Source: Oscillospiraceae bacterium (GTDB taxonomy: Bacteria; Bacillota; Clostridia; Oscillospirales; Ruminococcaceae). Taken from it: 64,000 bases of DNA. The notes beneath the pieces were generated by a model, which made no database searches, was not told the DNA's origin, and saw only the letters and a program-made list of their open reading frames with translations. This document shows positions 1 to 9,268 of this stretch, piece after piece. Made by a program: the position numbers and the translations under genes. The stretch spans positions 49,896 through 113,895 of the forward strand of contig JAEEIA010000063.1 of NCBI GenBank assembly GCA_016281125.1. Reading direction: 5' to 3'. Every line of letters begins with the position of its first letter. Within the stretch, counting starts at the first letter, position 1.

Positions 1-523
1 AACGGTACGGTGCATCAGCCATGTGCAGGCAGCCCTGCTTGCTCAGCAGATCGTAAACCTCAGTGTTCACGCCGCCGACGTCCTCACCGCCGCTGAGAAT
101 GTTGTTAACAAATGCCGGAGAATAGGCATTTGTAGCATTGGTAGCGATATTGTTGAGCTTATTTGCTTCGTAAGTAAACTGATAGTAAGCAGCTGCCCAT
201 GCATAGCAGGAGCCGCAGCCCATCTGGTCGCCGATCGGCGGGAAGAACGGGGTCTGGCTCAGATCAACCTGAGAGGGCAGGTTTGCGGCTCTGTCCTTTG
301 CGACTCTGCTCTTCTTTGCAGACTTTGCGGGAGCACCTTCATATGCTTCTGCGGTGTCCGCATCACCCGTTGCGTAACGGTCCAGATCGAACAGCGCAGC
401 AGCCTCGTTCTCCTCAGCGTGAGCGACGAGTGCAGCGTTGTTCATGACCGGCAGTGCCAGAACTGCTGCAAATGCAGCAGGCAGCACCAGCAGTGCAGCT
501 GCTTTCGTAATATTCTTCTTCAT
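1..523 (-). CDS. Secreted papain-like (C1A) cysteine peptidase, N-terminal part (runs off left edge)
   Basis: Reverse-strand reading MKKNITKAAALLVLPAAFAAVLALPVMNNAALVAHAEE... (signal peptide) followed by PPIGDQMGCGSCYAWAAAYYQFTYE, the Q...CGSCYAW catalytic Cys motif of C1A peptidases; GGAGG RBS upstream of the ATG. Confidence 0.85.
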   Translation of the reverse strand, partial: MKKNITKAAALLVLPAAFAAVLALPVMNNAALVAHAEENEAAALFDLDRYATGDADTAEAYEGAPAKSAKKSRVAKDRAANLPSQVDLSQTPFFPPIGDQMGCGSCYAWAAAYYQFTYEANKLNNIATNATNAYSPAFVNNILSGGEDVGGVNTEVYDLLSKQGCLHMADAPYR

Positions 524-570
524 CGTAGAAGTCCTCCGTTCACAGTGTAAGAAATATCATGTTTGGAGCG

Positions 571-1755
571 TTAATTGTCCCCCATAGCATCGTGAACAGT
601 TCTGACCTCTTTGATCTCAGCCAATCCGAGTGCTTCAATGCTCCGGATCAGTTTCAGCACATTTTCCTCCGAGGGCTGCTTCAGTGTGATCTCCAGAAGC
701 TGCCGGTAGGGCTCGGCCTGATCGTACTGCTTCACCGATTTGATGTTCTCGACGCCGGAAAAGTCCTCTTTCGTCCATTTTCGGCTGCGAACACTGTACT
801 GGTGCTTGATGACGACATGAATGCGCCAATCAGAAAATGCAGTTTCCTCAGATTCCGGGCTGTATGCTGTAAACACGTCGATCACGGCCGGATTTTCGAC
901 CGGATAAACAGGCTTTTGTATCAAAAGTTCACGCTTCATCAGCGTGAGGTCATTCGCGGTCAGCCGCGAATTTCCGTCAAGATCTGCCGCATACCATGCA
1001 GGAACCGTATCTGCCTCATGTGCGAGCCATTTGCAGAGCAAAACGACGTCAGCAATGTTGAAGCTGCCGTCTGCATTGCAGTCCCCCGACAGGGTATTCT
1101 GTGCAGCTGTTGTCACGCTTGTAACCGCGGTCGTTTCCGCAGGTGCGGAGGTTGTGGCCGGAACGGTCGTAGCCTGAGCGGCAGTTGTCAGAACCCGGGC
1201 GGTGGTATTTGCAGCCGCGGAAGTAGATGTCGGCGCGGTCGTTTTCGCAGGCACGGAGGCCGTGCCCTGCGGGACATTTGTTGTGGCAGTCACAGGGGCC
1301 GTCGTTTCGGGCGGATCCTTAAAACGGAGAGAAACATCAGCGGAGAGCGTCTGCTGTGTTTTGCTGTTGTACACGGAGAAGGTGATTTTGCATCTTGCTC
1401 CGGACGGATCAGCGGGTTCCGTATGAATTTCCGTCAGTAAATGCGCCTGTGCCGTTTCAATAGTCGCATCGCGCACAATGTCAAATTGTCTGCCTTCAGC
1501 ATCCTGGGCGGTGACCGTCACCAGCATTCCGGAAAAATCCGGGATCCCCTCCGCAGTCAGAAAGGCACTGTCAGGCTTGCGGGAAACCTGTGCAAACAAT
1601 GCATACACATTGTCATTGACAGGCGCCTCCGCAGCTTCTGAAATCACCGTCAGACCGCAGACCGGTGCAGGACGAACCGCAGCATAGAGCAGACCCGCAC
1701 TTGCAGTGGTGCAAAGAACAGCCGTAAGGGCTGTCAGAAATTGTTTTCTGTTCAT
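571..1755 (-). CDS. Secreted dockerin-containing protein with Thr/Ala-rich linker; C-terminal domain unknown
   Basis: Start trimmed to MNRKQFLTALTAVLC... (signal peptide). Dockerin repeats GDCNADGSFNIADVVLLCKWL / ADLDGNSRLTANDLTLMKREL after a TTAPVTATT... linker. Confidence 0.8.
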   Translation of the reverse strand: MNRKQFLTALTAVLCTTASAGLLYAAVRPAPVCGLTVISEAAEAPVNDNVYALFAQVSRKPDSAFLTAEGIPDFSGMLVTVTAQDAEGRQFDIVRDATIETAQAHLLTEIHTEPADPSGARCKITFSVYNSKTQQTLSADVSLRFKDPPETTAPVTATTNVPQGTASVPAKTTAPTSTSAAANTTARVLTTAAQATTVPATTSAPAETTAVTSVTTAAQNTLSGDCNADGSFNIADVVLLCKWLAHEADTVPAWYAADLDGNSRLTANDLTLMKRELLIQKPVYPVENPAVIDVFTAYSPESEETAFSDWRIHVVIKHQYSVRSRKWTKEDFSGVENIKSVKQYDQAEPYRQLLEITLKQPSEENVLKLIRSIEALGLAEIKEVRTVHDAMGDN

Positions 1756-2081
1756 GGCTCTATCCCACCTTAGAATTGGATCCGGGCCGCACGCAGACTC
1801 CGAAGGGGGAACGGAAAGATTGCGGGCTGACCCGATGATGTTTCGAAACATCTTTATTATATCACATGTTCTCATAGAAAAACGGATTTTGGTACGAACT
1901 GTATGAGATTTGGGCACGAAATGCACACACATCTATATAATAAAAAATATGCATAATTTCGGAGGTACTTGATTTTTCTGCGGAAATCTGCTATAATAAA
2001 TTCGGAACCTGAAATATGACAATTTTGTTATAAAACCATATTCATACTTTACATATTACAGCATTACCGGAGGACATACAC

Positions 2082-2780
2082 TTGAAAATCGCAGTAGTGG
2101 ATGACGACAAATCACTGCACCGTACCATGAAGCAATACGTTCTGAAATTCCAGATCGCATTTGACCATGATATCTCAGTTGATTATTTTACAAACTGTGA
2201 GGAGCTCTATCAGCGGCTGCTCGCAGGGGATGACTATGACCTGCTGTTCCTGGATATTGAGTTTCCGCGGATGCGCGGAACGGAGCTCGGTCTGCTGATC
2301 CGGCACAGACTGCGGGATTATGATACGCAGATCGTGTTCATGTCCGCAGAGAAGGAATATGCGGCGGAGCTGTTTCCGATCCGGCCGATCGGCTTTCTGG
2401 TCAAGCCGTTTTCGTTTGAGCGCTTTTCGGTCTGCCTGACGGACGCGCTGGACGATTTCATGCAGAAAAGCGACTTTCTGGAATATACGCTGGAGAACAC
2501 GCGGCGCCGGATCCGGATCAAGGAGGTACTGTACCTCAAGGCGCACGGCAAAAAGGTCGCGTTCTATACAAAAGAGGGCAGCTTCTCTGTTTACGGCAAG
2601 ATTCAGGAGCTGATTGCAGGCTGCACGGAGCGGTTCCTCTGCACCTCGCGCGGGGAGTACGCGAATTTGCAGCATGTCATGGCTGCTGCGCCCAAGGAGG
2701 TGCGCCTGACCGACAATCATGTGCTGCATATCAGCCGCGGCCGGCAGACGGCGGTGCGTGAGCGTCTTGCGGAGCTGTAA
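2082..2780 (+). CDS. LytTR-family response regulator (receiver + LytTR DNA-binding domain)
   Basis: MKIAVVDDDKSLH...LLFLDIEFPRMRG (receiver) and C-terminal RIKEVLYLKAHGKKVAFYTKEGSF...FLCTSRGEYANLQHV (LytTR). Confidence 0.85.
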   Translation: MKIAVVDDDKSLHRTMKQYVLKFQIAFDHDISVDYFTNCEELYQRLLAGDDYDLLFLDIEFPRMRGTELGLLIRHRLRDYDTQIVFMSAEKEYAAELFPIRPIGFLVKPFSFERFSVCLTDALDDFMQKSDFLEYTLENTRRRIRIKEVLYLKAHGKKVAFYTKEGSFSVYGKIQELIAGCTERFLCTSRGEYANLQHVMAAAPKEVRLTDNHVLHISRGRQTAVRERLAEL

Positions 2781-2906
2781 ACTGTACATTGTTTTATCGC
2801 AGAGTCCTGCAAAAGCGGGGCTCTGTTGTGTTTTTCGCGGATTATATACGCAGCATCGGCGCGCTTGAAAACCTTACGTCTGCCGTAGGAAAATTGCAAA
2901 GTTTAT

Positions 2907-3049
2907 GATGAAAAAGGTGTATCTACTTTATTTTTTTATTGTGAGATTCCAGAGGGACAATGTCCCTTTGGCGGGTTTGGTGAGTTTGCGGTGCAAACTC
3001 ATAGCAAAGCGGGCGAGAGTCCCATTCTCAATCATCGCGTAGCGATACC
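2907..3049. repeat. Modular hairpin intergenic repeat, copy A (centre + right arm)
   Basis: GATTCC-AGAGGGACAATGTCCCTTTGGCGGG-GAGTTTGCGGTGCAAACTC-...-AATCATCGCGTAGCGATACCTTTTT; shares modules with copies at 5696, 20926, 41546, 48337 and 58837. Confidence 0.75.
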
Positions 3050-3124
3050 TTTTTCACGCAGCGCTTGCATTCGGCGCGAAAACGCGCTATAATATAGGAT
3101 AGTATTTTGATAGGAGGGGTATGC

Positions 3125-3997
3125 TTGGAGCAGACCGGACGCAGCGACCGCACACAGGGCATCCTGTTCATCATTGCATCAGCCTTCTGCTTTGCGCTGA
3201 TGAATCTGTTTATCCGGATGACAGGGGATGTGCCGACGCTGCAAAAATGCTTTTTCCGGAACTTCTTTGCGTTGCTGATTGCGGGCGGAACGCTTCTGCG
3301 GCACCGCGTTCCGCTGAAAATCGGCAGCGGCAATCTGAAATATCTGCTGATCCGTTCCATTGCCGGCGGCATCGGCATGGTCTGCAATTTTTATGCGGTT
3401 GATCATATGGCGATTTCGGATGCATCCATGCTGAACAAGCTGTCGCCGTTTTTTGCGATTGTTTTCTCGTATTTTGTGCTCGGGGAGCGTGCGACCGCAT
3501 TTGAGTGGGGCGCGGTTGCGACGGCGTTTGCCGGGGCGCTGCTTGTTGTGAAGCCGCGCTTCGGATTTGAAGTGCTCCCGGCGCTGGCCGGGGTGCTGGG
3601 CGGACTGGGCGCCGGGCTTGCGTATACGAATGTGCGGAAGCTCGGGCTGCGCGGGGAGAACAGCATGATCATTGTTACGTTTTTCTCCGGATTTACGACG
3701 CTTTGCCTGTTGCCGAACCTGCTGCTGCACTATGCGCCGATGACGGCGAAGCAGTGGATGTTCCTGGTGCTGACGGGGCTTGCAGCGGCGGGCGGACAGA
3801 TCTGCATTACAAAGGCATATGCCCGGGCGGCGGCCAAGGAGATTTCTGTCTATGATTTTTCGATTGTGATTTTCGCGGCGCTGCTGGGCTTCTGCTTTCT
3901 CGGACAGCTGCCGGATTGGCTCAGCGTCATCGGTTACGTCATCATCATCGGTACGGCTGTCGTCCGCTGGCGCGTCGGTGCTGCCGCTTCAAAATGA
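3125..3997 (+). CDS. EamA/DMT-family transporter
   Basis: Ten hydrophobic segments, two EamA halves (GILFIIASAFCFALMNLFIRMTGD...; GVLGGLGAGLAYTNVRKLG...); probable TTG start after AGGAGGGG. Confidence 0.85.
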   Translation: MEQTGRSDRTQGILFIIASAFCFALMNLFIRMTGDVPTLQKCFFRNFFALLIAGGTLLRHRVPLKIGSGNLKYLLIRSIAGGIGMVCNFYAVDHMAISDASMLNKLSPFFAIVFSYFVLGERATAFEWGAVATAFAGALLVVKPRFGFEVLPALAGVLGGLGAGLAYTNVRKLGLRGENSMIIVTFFSGFTTLCLLPNLLLHYAPMTAKQWMFLVLTGLAAAGGQICITKAYARAAAKEISVYDFSIVIFAALLGFCFLGQLPDWLSVIGYVIIIGTAVVRWRVGAAASK

Positions 3998-4282
3998 TTT
4001 ATACCGTGCTTCGATAAAGCCGACCGGCGGCACAGGGCGTCCTTCAATCCTCCTGAAAAGCAAGTCCCTGTGCGATTTTCTGCATAGGATTCGGCAGCTT
4101 TCGAGCGCAGCCGCGCAGCCGCTTTCTGCACCTTTTATTTGTTTTGTCCATTGACGCGGCCGCCTGTTTCCGTTACAATATAAATGAACACGGCCGTGTA
4201 TCAAAAAATAGAAAATGATAAACCGACAGAACCGGAGAAGCGCGCATACGGTCTGCCGGTATGAAAATGCGAGGAGGAAACT

Positions 4283-5641
4283 ATGAACCACATCAGACGG
4301 TTCTCCGTTCTGACAGCAGCAGTCCTGTGCTTCGGCTGCTGCCGGTATCCTGTGTCCGCAGAAGCAGCAATGCGGGACATTTCTACTAAAGAGCTGGTGC
4401 GCGATATGGGCATCGGCATCAATCTCGGCAATACGCTGGAGGCCTGCGGCGACTGGATTGCGGAATACAGCGACGGTCAGCCGAAGGACTACGAAACCGC
4501 ATGGGGCAGCCCTGTCATCACCAGGGAAATCATCGAGGGCATTGCAAAGGAAGGCTTCGGTGTGCTTCGCATCCCGGTGGCATGGTCGAACATGATGAAG
4601 GAGGACGGAACCTATACAATCAATACTGCGTATGACGCGCGCGTTCACGAAATCGTTGACTGGACGCTGGAATGCGGCATGTACGCGATCATCAACATCC
4701 ACTGGGACGGCGGATGGGTCAACGACTTTCCCAAGAAAAAGGACGAGAGCATGAAGCGCTTTACCCGTATGTGGGAGCAGATTGCCGACAGCTTCAAGGA
4801 TTACGGCGATTACCTGATGTTTGAATCCCAGAACGAGGAGCTCGGCTGGGAATCGGTCTGGAATCCGTGGGGCGGCACCGAGGGCAAGGCGGAGTCCTAT
4901 GCGCTCTGCAACGAAATCAATCAGGCGTTTGTGGATACGGTCCGGAAATCCGGCGGCAACAATCCGGAGCGGCATCTGCTGATTTCGGGCTACAACACCG
5001 GCATTGACCGCACCTGCGATGCACTGTTCAAAATGCCGCAGGATCCCGCAAACCGCATGGCAGTTTCCGTTCATTACTATTCTCCCGCCGGGTTTGCGAT
5101 CCTTGAGGAGGATGCGGACTGGGGCAAAGCGACGCCGACATGGGGCAGCGATGCGGATTATGCATCCCTGCGCAGCGAAATGCAGATGATGAAATCGAAT
5201 TTCACGGACAAGGGGATTCCGGTCATCATCGGCGAGTACGGCTGTCCGACGAAAAACAAGGAGCCGGAATCTGTGCGGCGCTTTATTTCGTCCGTCTGCG
5301 AGGAGGCCTACCAATGCGGGCACTGCCCCGTGCTGTGGTCAACACCCGGCGGACATTACGACCGCGAGGCCTGTCAGCTGACCGACCGCGAGCTGCAAAA
5401 GAAGCTCTTTGCAATCGGCGGAAAGACCTATCAGCCGCAGACCGCGCAGCCTGAACAACCGCTGACAGGCGACCTGAACGGTGACGGCACCGTCAGCATT
5501 GCGGATGCAGTTCTGCTGCAAAAGCATCTGACAGGAGAATCGGCGCTTACGGACGGGAGGGGCGATCTCAGCGGCGACAGCATCATAAATGCCGTGGATC
5601 TGACCTTGCTCAAGCGCATTCTGCTGAATGTAAAATCATAA
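4283..5641 (+). CDS. GH5 endoglucanase (GH5_4-like) with C-terminal dockerin
   Basis: GIGINLGNTLEACGDW, INIHWDGGW, FESQNEE, VHYYSPAGF, IIGEYGCP motifs; C-terminal GDLNGDGTVSIADAVLLQKHL / GDLSGDSIINAVDLTLLKRILL dockerin; signal peptide. Confidence 0.93.
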   Translation: MNHIRRFSVLTAAVLCFGCCRYPVSAEAAMRDISTKELVRDMGIGINLGNTLEACGDWIAEYSDGQPKDYETAWGSPVITREIIEGIAKEGFGVLRIPVAWSNMMKEDGTYTINTAYDARVHEIVDWTLECGMYAIINIHWDGGWVNDFPKKKDESMKRFTRMWEQIADSFKDYGDYLMFESQNEELGWESVWNPWGGTEGKAESYALCNEINQAFVDTVRKSGGNNPERHLLISGYNTGIDRTCDALFKMPQDPANRMAVSVHYYSPAGFAILEEDADWGKATPTWGSDADYASLRSEMQMMKSNFTDKGIPVIIGEYGCPTKNKEPESVRRFISSVCEEAYQCGHCPVLWSTPGGHYDREACQLTDRELQKKLFAIGGKTYQPQTAQPEQPLTGDLNGDGTVSIADAVLLQKHLTGESALTDGRGDLSGDSIINAVDLTLLKRILLNVKS

Positions 5642-5645
5642 CAAA

Positions 5646-5684
5646 ACACCGCACAGGGCATTATGCTCTGTGCGGTGTCGTTTT
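5646..5684 (+). terminator. Intrinsic terminator after GH5
   Basis: ACACCGCACAG...CTGTGCGGTGT stem followed by CGTTTT. Confidence 0.8.
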
Positions 5685-5695
5685 GCCGGGAAAGC

Positions 5696-5753
5696 GGTAT
5701 CTCCGACGGATTGAGAATGAAACCCGTTATCAATCCCATCGCGCAGCGATACC
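5696..5753. repeat. Modular hairpin intergenic repeat, copy B (short form, 58 bp)
   Basis: GGTATCTCCGACGGATTGAGAATG...CGTTATCAATCCCATCGCGCAGCGATACC; closely matches copy D at 41546. Confidence 0.8.
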
Positions 5754-5755
5754 TT

Positions 5756-7915
5756 TTACTCCTCCGCTGCGGGGAACAGGCCGATGTCGCTGAGGAGCAT
5801 CTTGCCGTTTGTCACATTGCGGAAGCTGATTTCTGCGGATACCACCTTGGACGCATCAAAGTCATCCTGTGCCTGATACGCGTTCTGCGGGATGATCACC
5901 GTTGTGAACGGATGCTGGAACGCATAGTCAAACCAGAGCGAGTTGAATTTCGTCCGCTGAATGCCGAGCGCAGGGAACAAATCGGAGGGCATCTGCGCTG
6001 TTGCGGTTTTGCCGTCCGCGTCCTTCAGCACGACCTTATACTCAATCAGTCCGCGCGGGACGTCCTTCTCGCGCAGATCAGCTGCTGTGAAGGAGAAGCT
6101 GTTCTTTTTCAGATTCTTCTTTTTGTCAAATTCCAGCTTGACCGTGACCTCGTTTTCGTCGTCCCATTCGGCGTACAGGCCGTAATCGCCGCCCTGCGGC
6201 GAGGTCTGGGAATCATAGAGCTTTTCAGTCCAGAGATCTGCATTTTCCACGCTGATCTTCATGCCGCCGCGCATGCCGGGATCGGATGCGGTATCAAAAT
6301 CTGCCAGCGATTCGTAATCCGAATCCTGATACATCGCACAGCAGACCGTAGCCGGCAGCGCGTCGCGGTACTGCGCGGGCGCGGAGAACAGCGTGCGGTA
6401 CTGGGTTTCGCCTTTCAGCGCCGCGTCGAGGAAGGTCTTGACAAACGCCGTGAGCAGCGTGCGCTGATCGTCGGCGCTGAGAAATGCGTTGCGGTTTGCG
6501 ATATAGCCGAACGGCATTCCCATATCATTGTCGCCCCACTTGGTATTGAACTGGCCGTGGTTCGCGCCGAGCATGTAGATCACCGATTTGAAGCAGTCCT
6601 CCTTGCCGGTGAAATGTACGTTGTTATACTGCTTTTCGCCCATCGGGATATAGACGTCCTGATCGTCGGTGCCGTGAATCATCAGATAGCTGATGTCCTC
6701 AAGCTCCGCAGCTCTGCCCGCGGGCTTATACTGGTCGCAGGTCGGTGCAATCGCAATGACCGCACGGATCGGAATATGGTAGCCGAGCTTGATATTTGCG
6801 TTTTCAGGGTAGCAGTCATAGTTCGTCAGCAGCGCAGTCAGCGCAGCAGTTTCGCCGCCTCTGGAGTGACCGGCCACTGCAATCTTTTCACTGTCAATGA
6901 TGCCGTAGACCGGGCAGCTCTTGTCCTCTGCCGCCCATTTGAGCACCTGCTTCATATTTTCCAGCATGAGTACGGCGCGCGCATCGTTTTCCTCTTTGAG
7001 ATCGTTGAGGATGTTTTCATCCACAGACACCGCGACATAGCCGTTGGAAGCGAGGTGTCTGCAAAGATATTCGTAGCCGAGGTAGGAATCCGTGCCGTAG
7101 CTGTGATTGCCGTGTACGATGAACATGACCGGGCAGTTTTTGCCGTTGACAGGGTAGTACACTCTGCCGCTGACCGGTGCGGCGTCCAGTTCGCGTCCGA
7201 AATACTGCTTCATGCCGAGCGTCATCAGACCCTTGCGCTCCGCCATTTCGGAAAGGTCAATCGTTTCAGAATCATGGTCAAAGCTGCCGCCGGGGCCGTA
7301 GCTGAAGCTGTTGACATCCAGCTTGCCGGGTGCCAGCGAATCCGAAAAGCCCTTGGGCACCTTGACAGGATCCGTTTGCAGGGAGGTATACGCAGAAATG
7401 CGGTTTTCCCCGAAGCCCTTATGCAGAAATGCCAGCACAAACCCGGCGATGATCACGCCGCCCGCCAGGAACGTCACCAGGCCGGAAACGTGGAACTGCT
7501 TGATCCGGATCATGCCGACGACAGCGCGTCCTGCGGCATCCACCGCCAGCGCACCGAGCAGCGCGAACAGGATGCAGGTGACCGGATGGGAGGCGTGGTC
7601 AGGCACCATGAACAGAATCAGCAGAACGGACAGCAGCAGGAGAAATGCGGCGCGGCTCAGGGATTTTGCGCCGAAAATCAGCCGGATCAGCAAAAACAGT
7701 ACAAAGGTCATCAGAACAGCCGTGCCTGCTGCAATCGCATAGCCTGCCCAGAACGGGAGCACCGGGAAGTTGACTGCAATCATTTCACCGAGCAGCAGCG
7801 TCAGTGCGATCCATATCAGGATGGTCGCGGAGAGTCTTCCCGCGCTCATCAGAGAGCGGTACGGCATTGTTTTTTCTTTCAGGTTTTCGATCCATTCCTT
7901 CATTGATACTTCCAC
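5756..7915 (-). CDS. Membrane-anchored alpha/beta hydrolase
   Basis: Several N-terminal TM segments, then alpha/beta hydrolase with PVMFIVHGNHSYG and nucleophile elbow IAVAGHSRGGETA. Confidence 0.8.
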   Translation of the reverse strand: MEVSMKEWIENLKEKTMPYRSLMSAGRLSATILIWIALTLLLGEMIAVNFPVLPFWAGYAIAAGTAVLMTFVLFLLIRLIFGAKSLSRAAFLLLLSVLLILFMVPDHASHPVTCILFALLGALAVDAAGRAVVGMIRIKQFHVSGLVTFLAGGVIIAGFVLAFLHKGFGENRISAYTSLQTDPVKVPKGFSDSLAPGKLDVNSFSYGPGGSFDHDSETIDLSEMAERKGLMTLGMKQYFGRELDAAPVSGRVYYPVNGKNCPVMFIVHGNHSYGTDSYLGYEYLCRHLASNGYVAVSVDENILNDLKEENDARAVLMLENMKQVLKWAAEDKSCPVYGIIDSEKIAVAGHSRGGETAALTALLTNYDCYPENANIKLGYHIPIRAVIAIAPTCDQYKPAGRAAELEDISYLMIHGTDDQDVYIPMGEKQYNNVHFTGKEDCFKSVIYMLGANHGQFNTKWGDNDMGMPFGYIANRNAFLSADDQRTLLTAFVKTFLDAALKGETQYRTLFSAPAQYRDALPATVCCAMYQDSDYESLADFDTASDPGMRGGMKISVENADLWTEKLYDSQTSPQGGDYGLYAEWDDENEVTVKLEFDKKKNLKKNSFSFTAADLREKDVPRGLIEYKVVLKDADGKTATAQMPSDLFPALGIQRTKFNSLWFDYAFQHPFTTVIIPQNAYQAQDDFDASKVVSAEISFRNVTNGKMLLSDIGLFPAAEE

Positions 7916-8212
7916 CTTTTTTCTACACAGTCGCAGCGTGCGCGGTTTATTTGTGCTGCGCTGTTCCTATTATAGCATATTATTACGAAAAGCGCAATGG
8001 GAGAATGTACAAAAAAGTGACCGCTGTGTAAAATGGGCGGAAAAAAGGAGCCGGGCACTGCCCGGTAGCATATCGTATGAAAAATGCAATGTTTTTGCAA
8101 ACAAAAAGGATACCGTCTTTGTGCTGTCTTGCATTTCTGTCCGATCTGTGCTATAATGTCTGCAATCTGACATTTACCGCGCCGCATGATGCTGCAAAGA
8201 GAGGAAACCGAT

Positions 8213-9127
8213 ATGAAACAATACATGATAATTCTGCTGACGGGTGCGTTTCTGTTATCCGGCTGCGAAAAGCAGGAGCCTGCCGCTGTGCAGGAAGCTG
8301 TCACGACTGCCGTGACGGAAACAACGTCCTCACCCGCAGCCACAACGGCCGGGGAACTGCACACGACAGTACCGAAGACAACAGAAACCTCCGCTGTTAC
8401 GACTGTTCCGGCAACATCGGACACGGTTCCGGGAACGACAGCCACAACGGAGCGTTTAGCTGTATTCCGCCATGCATATGCGCTTTCCAACACCGCGCTG
8501 GGAACCCGTCCCGTGCCGGAGAAATATCTGGACACGGACGCGGAGAATATTCCGCGGCGCGCTGCCTCTGCGGTTTCAGAGGGCAGAGAGATGGTCGGGG
8601 ACTGCGGGAGCTGCTGTGCGGATCCGGAACGGGACTGCCTGTATATCTGCATGTACTATGGCCTGAATTATGATGACAGCGCAAAATATGACTATACGCT
8701 GTACCGGCTGGATGCGGACGGCACCGTCACGGAATGCTGTGATTTTGATTCTGTGCGCGATGTGTACAAGATGTTTGTGCTGAAAGGCCGGCTGATGCTC
8801 GCAACCTATCACGGCTTTTATTACATTGACACGGAAAGCGGCGATGTCATCACGGTTGACGAAAAAAATGAGCCGCTCGGCGGTTCTTTGCTGTGTACAA
8901 AGGAGCGGGTGTATCTGATCACGCCGAATGATGCGGCGGACGGAACCGGGCCGTTTTACCGGATGTACGATCCGGCGGCGAATACGCTGACAGAGATTAC
9001 TTCCGAGCAGATTCCGGATGAAGCGCAGACGCTGTATGAATACTCACAGAACGATGAGCCGCGGGTACGCATCAGTACCGACGGCGAGCGCGGGGGAATC
9101 CAGAACTATATTTTTGAGTGGGGATAA
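8213..9127 (+). CDS. Secreted lipoprotein of unknown function with Thr-rich linker
   Basis: MKQYMIILLTGAFLLSGCEK lipobox, TTAVTETTSSPAATTAG... linker, GAGAGG RBS; antisense ORF 7900..8652 rejected. Confidence 0.75.
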   Translation: MKQYMIILLTGAFLLSGCEKQEPAAVQEAVTTAVTETTSSPAATTAGELHTTVPKTTETSAVTTVPATSDTVPGTTATTERLAVFRHAYALSNTALGTRPVPEKYLDTDAENIPRRAASAVSEGREMVGDCGSCCADPERDCLYICMYYGLNYDDSAKYDYTLYRLDADGTVTECCDFDSVRDVYKMFVLKGRLMLATYHGFYYIDTESGDVITVDEKNEPLGGSLLCTKERVYLITPNDAADGTGPFYRMYDPAANTLTEITSEQIPDEAQTLYEYSQNDEPRVRISTDGERGGIQNYIFEWG

Positions 9128-9215
9128 TAAGAACCTTATTGCGATGAAAGTAATGCATTTGCTTTATTTTCATATAATGCCGGATCCCAAAGGGATTGCT
9201 TCCTTTATGAACAAG

Positions 9216-9251
9216 CAGACGCCTGAACATGTCCGTTCAGGCGTCTGTTTT
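9216..9251. terminator. Bidirectional intrinsic terminator between convergent genes
   Basis: CAGACGCCTGAAC-ATGTCC-GTTCAGGCGTCTG-TTTT. Confidence 0.85.
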
Positions 9252-9268
9252 CTGTATATGGAATCGTT

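Noticed and set aside
3989-5323. 444-aa minus-strand ORF
   Set aside because: Antisense to GH5; shadow ORF.
5663-7906. 747-aa plus-strand ORF
   Set aside because: Antisense to the well-supported alpha/beta hydrolase gene; translation is Ile/Arg/Cys/His-rich with no recognisable domain, an artefact of codon bias in high-GC DNA.
7900-8652. 250-aa minus-strand ORF starting MQIYRQSRSGSAQQ
   Set aside because: Antisense to the lipoprotein with a clear signal peptide and RBS; its apparent low-complexity segment is the mirror of the Thr-rich linker.
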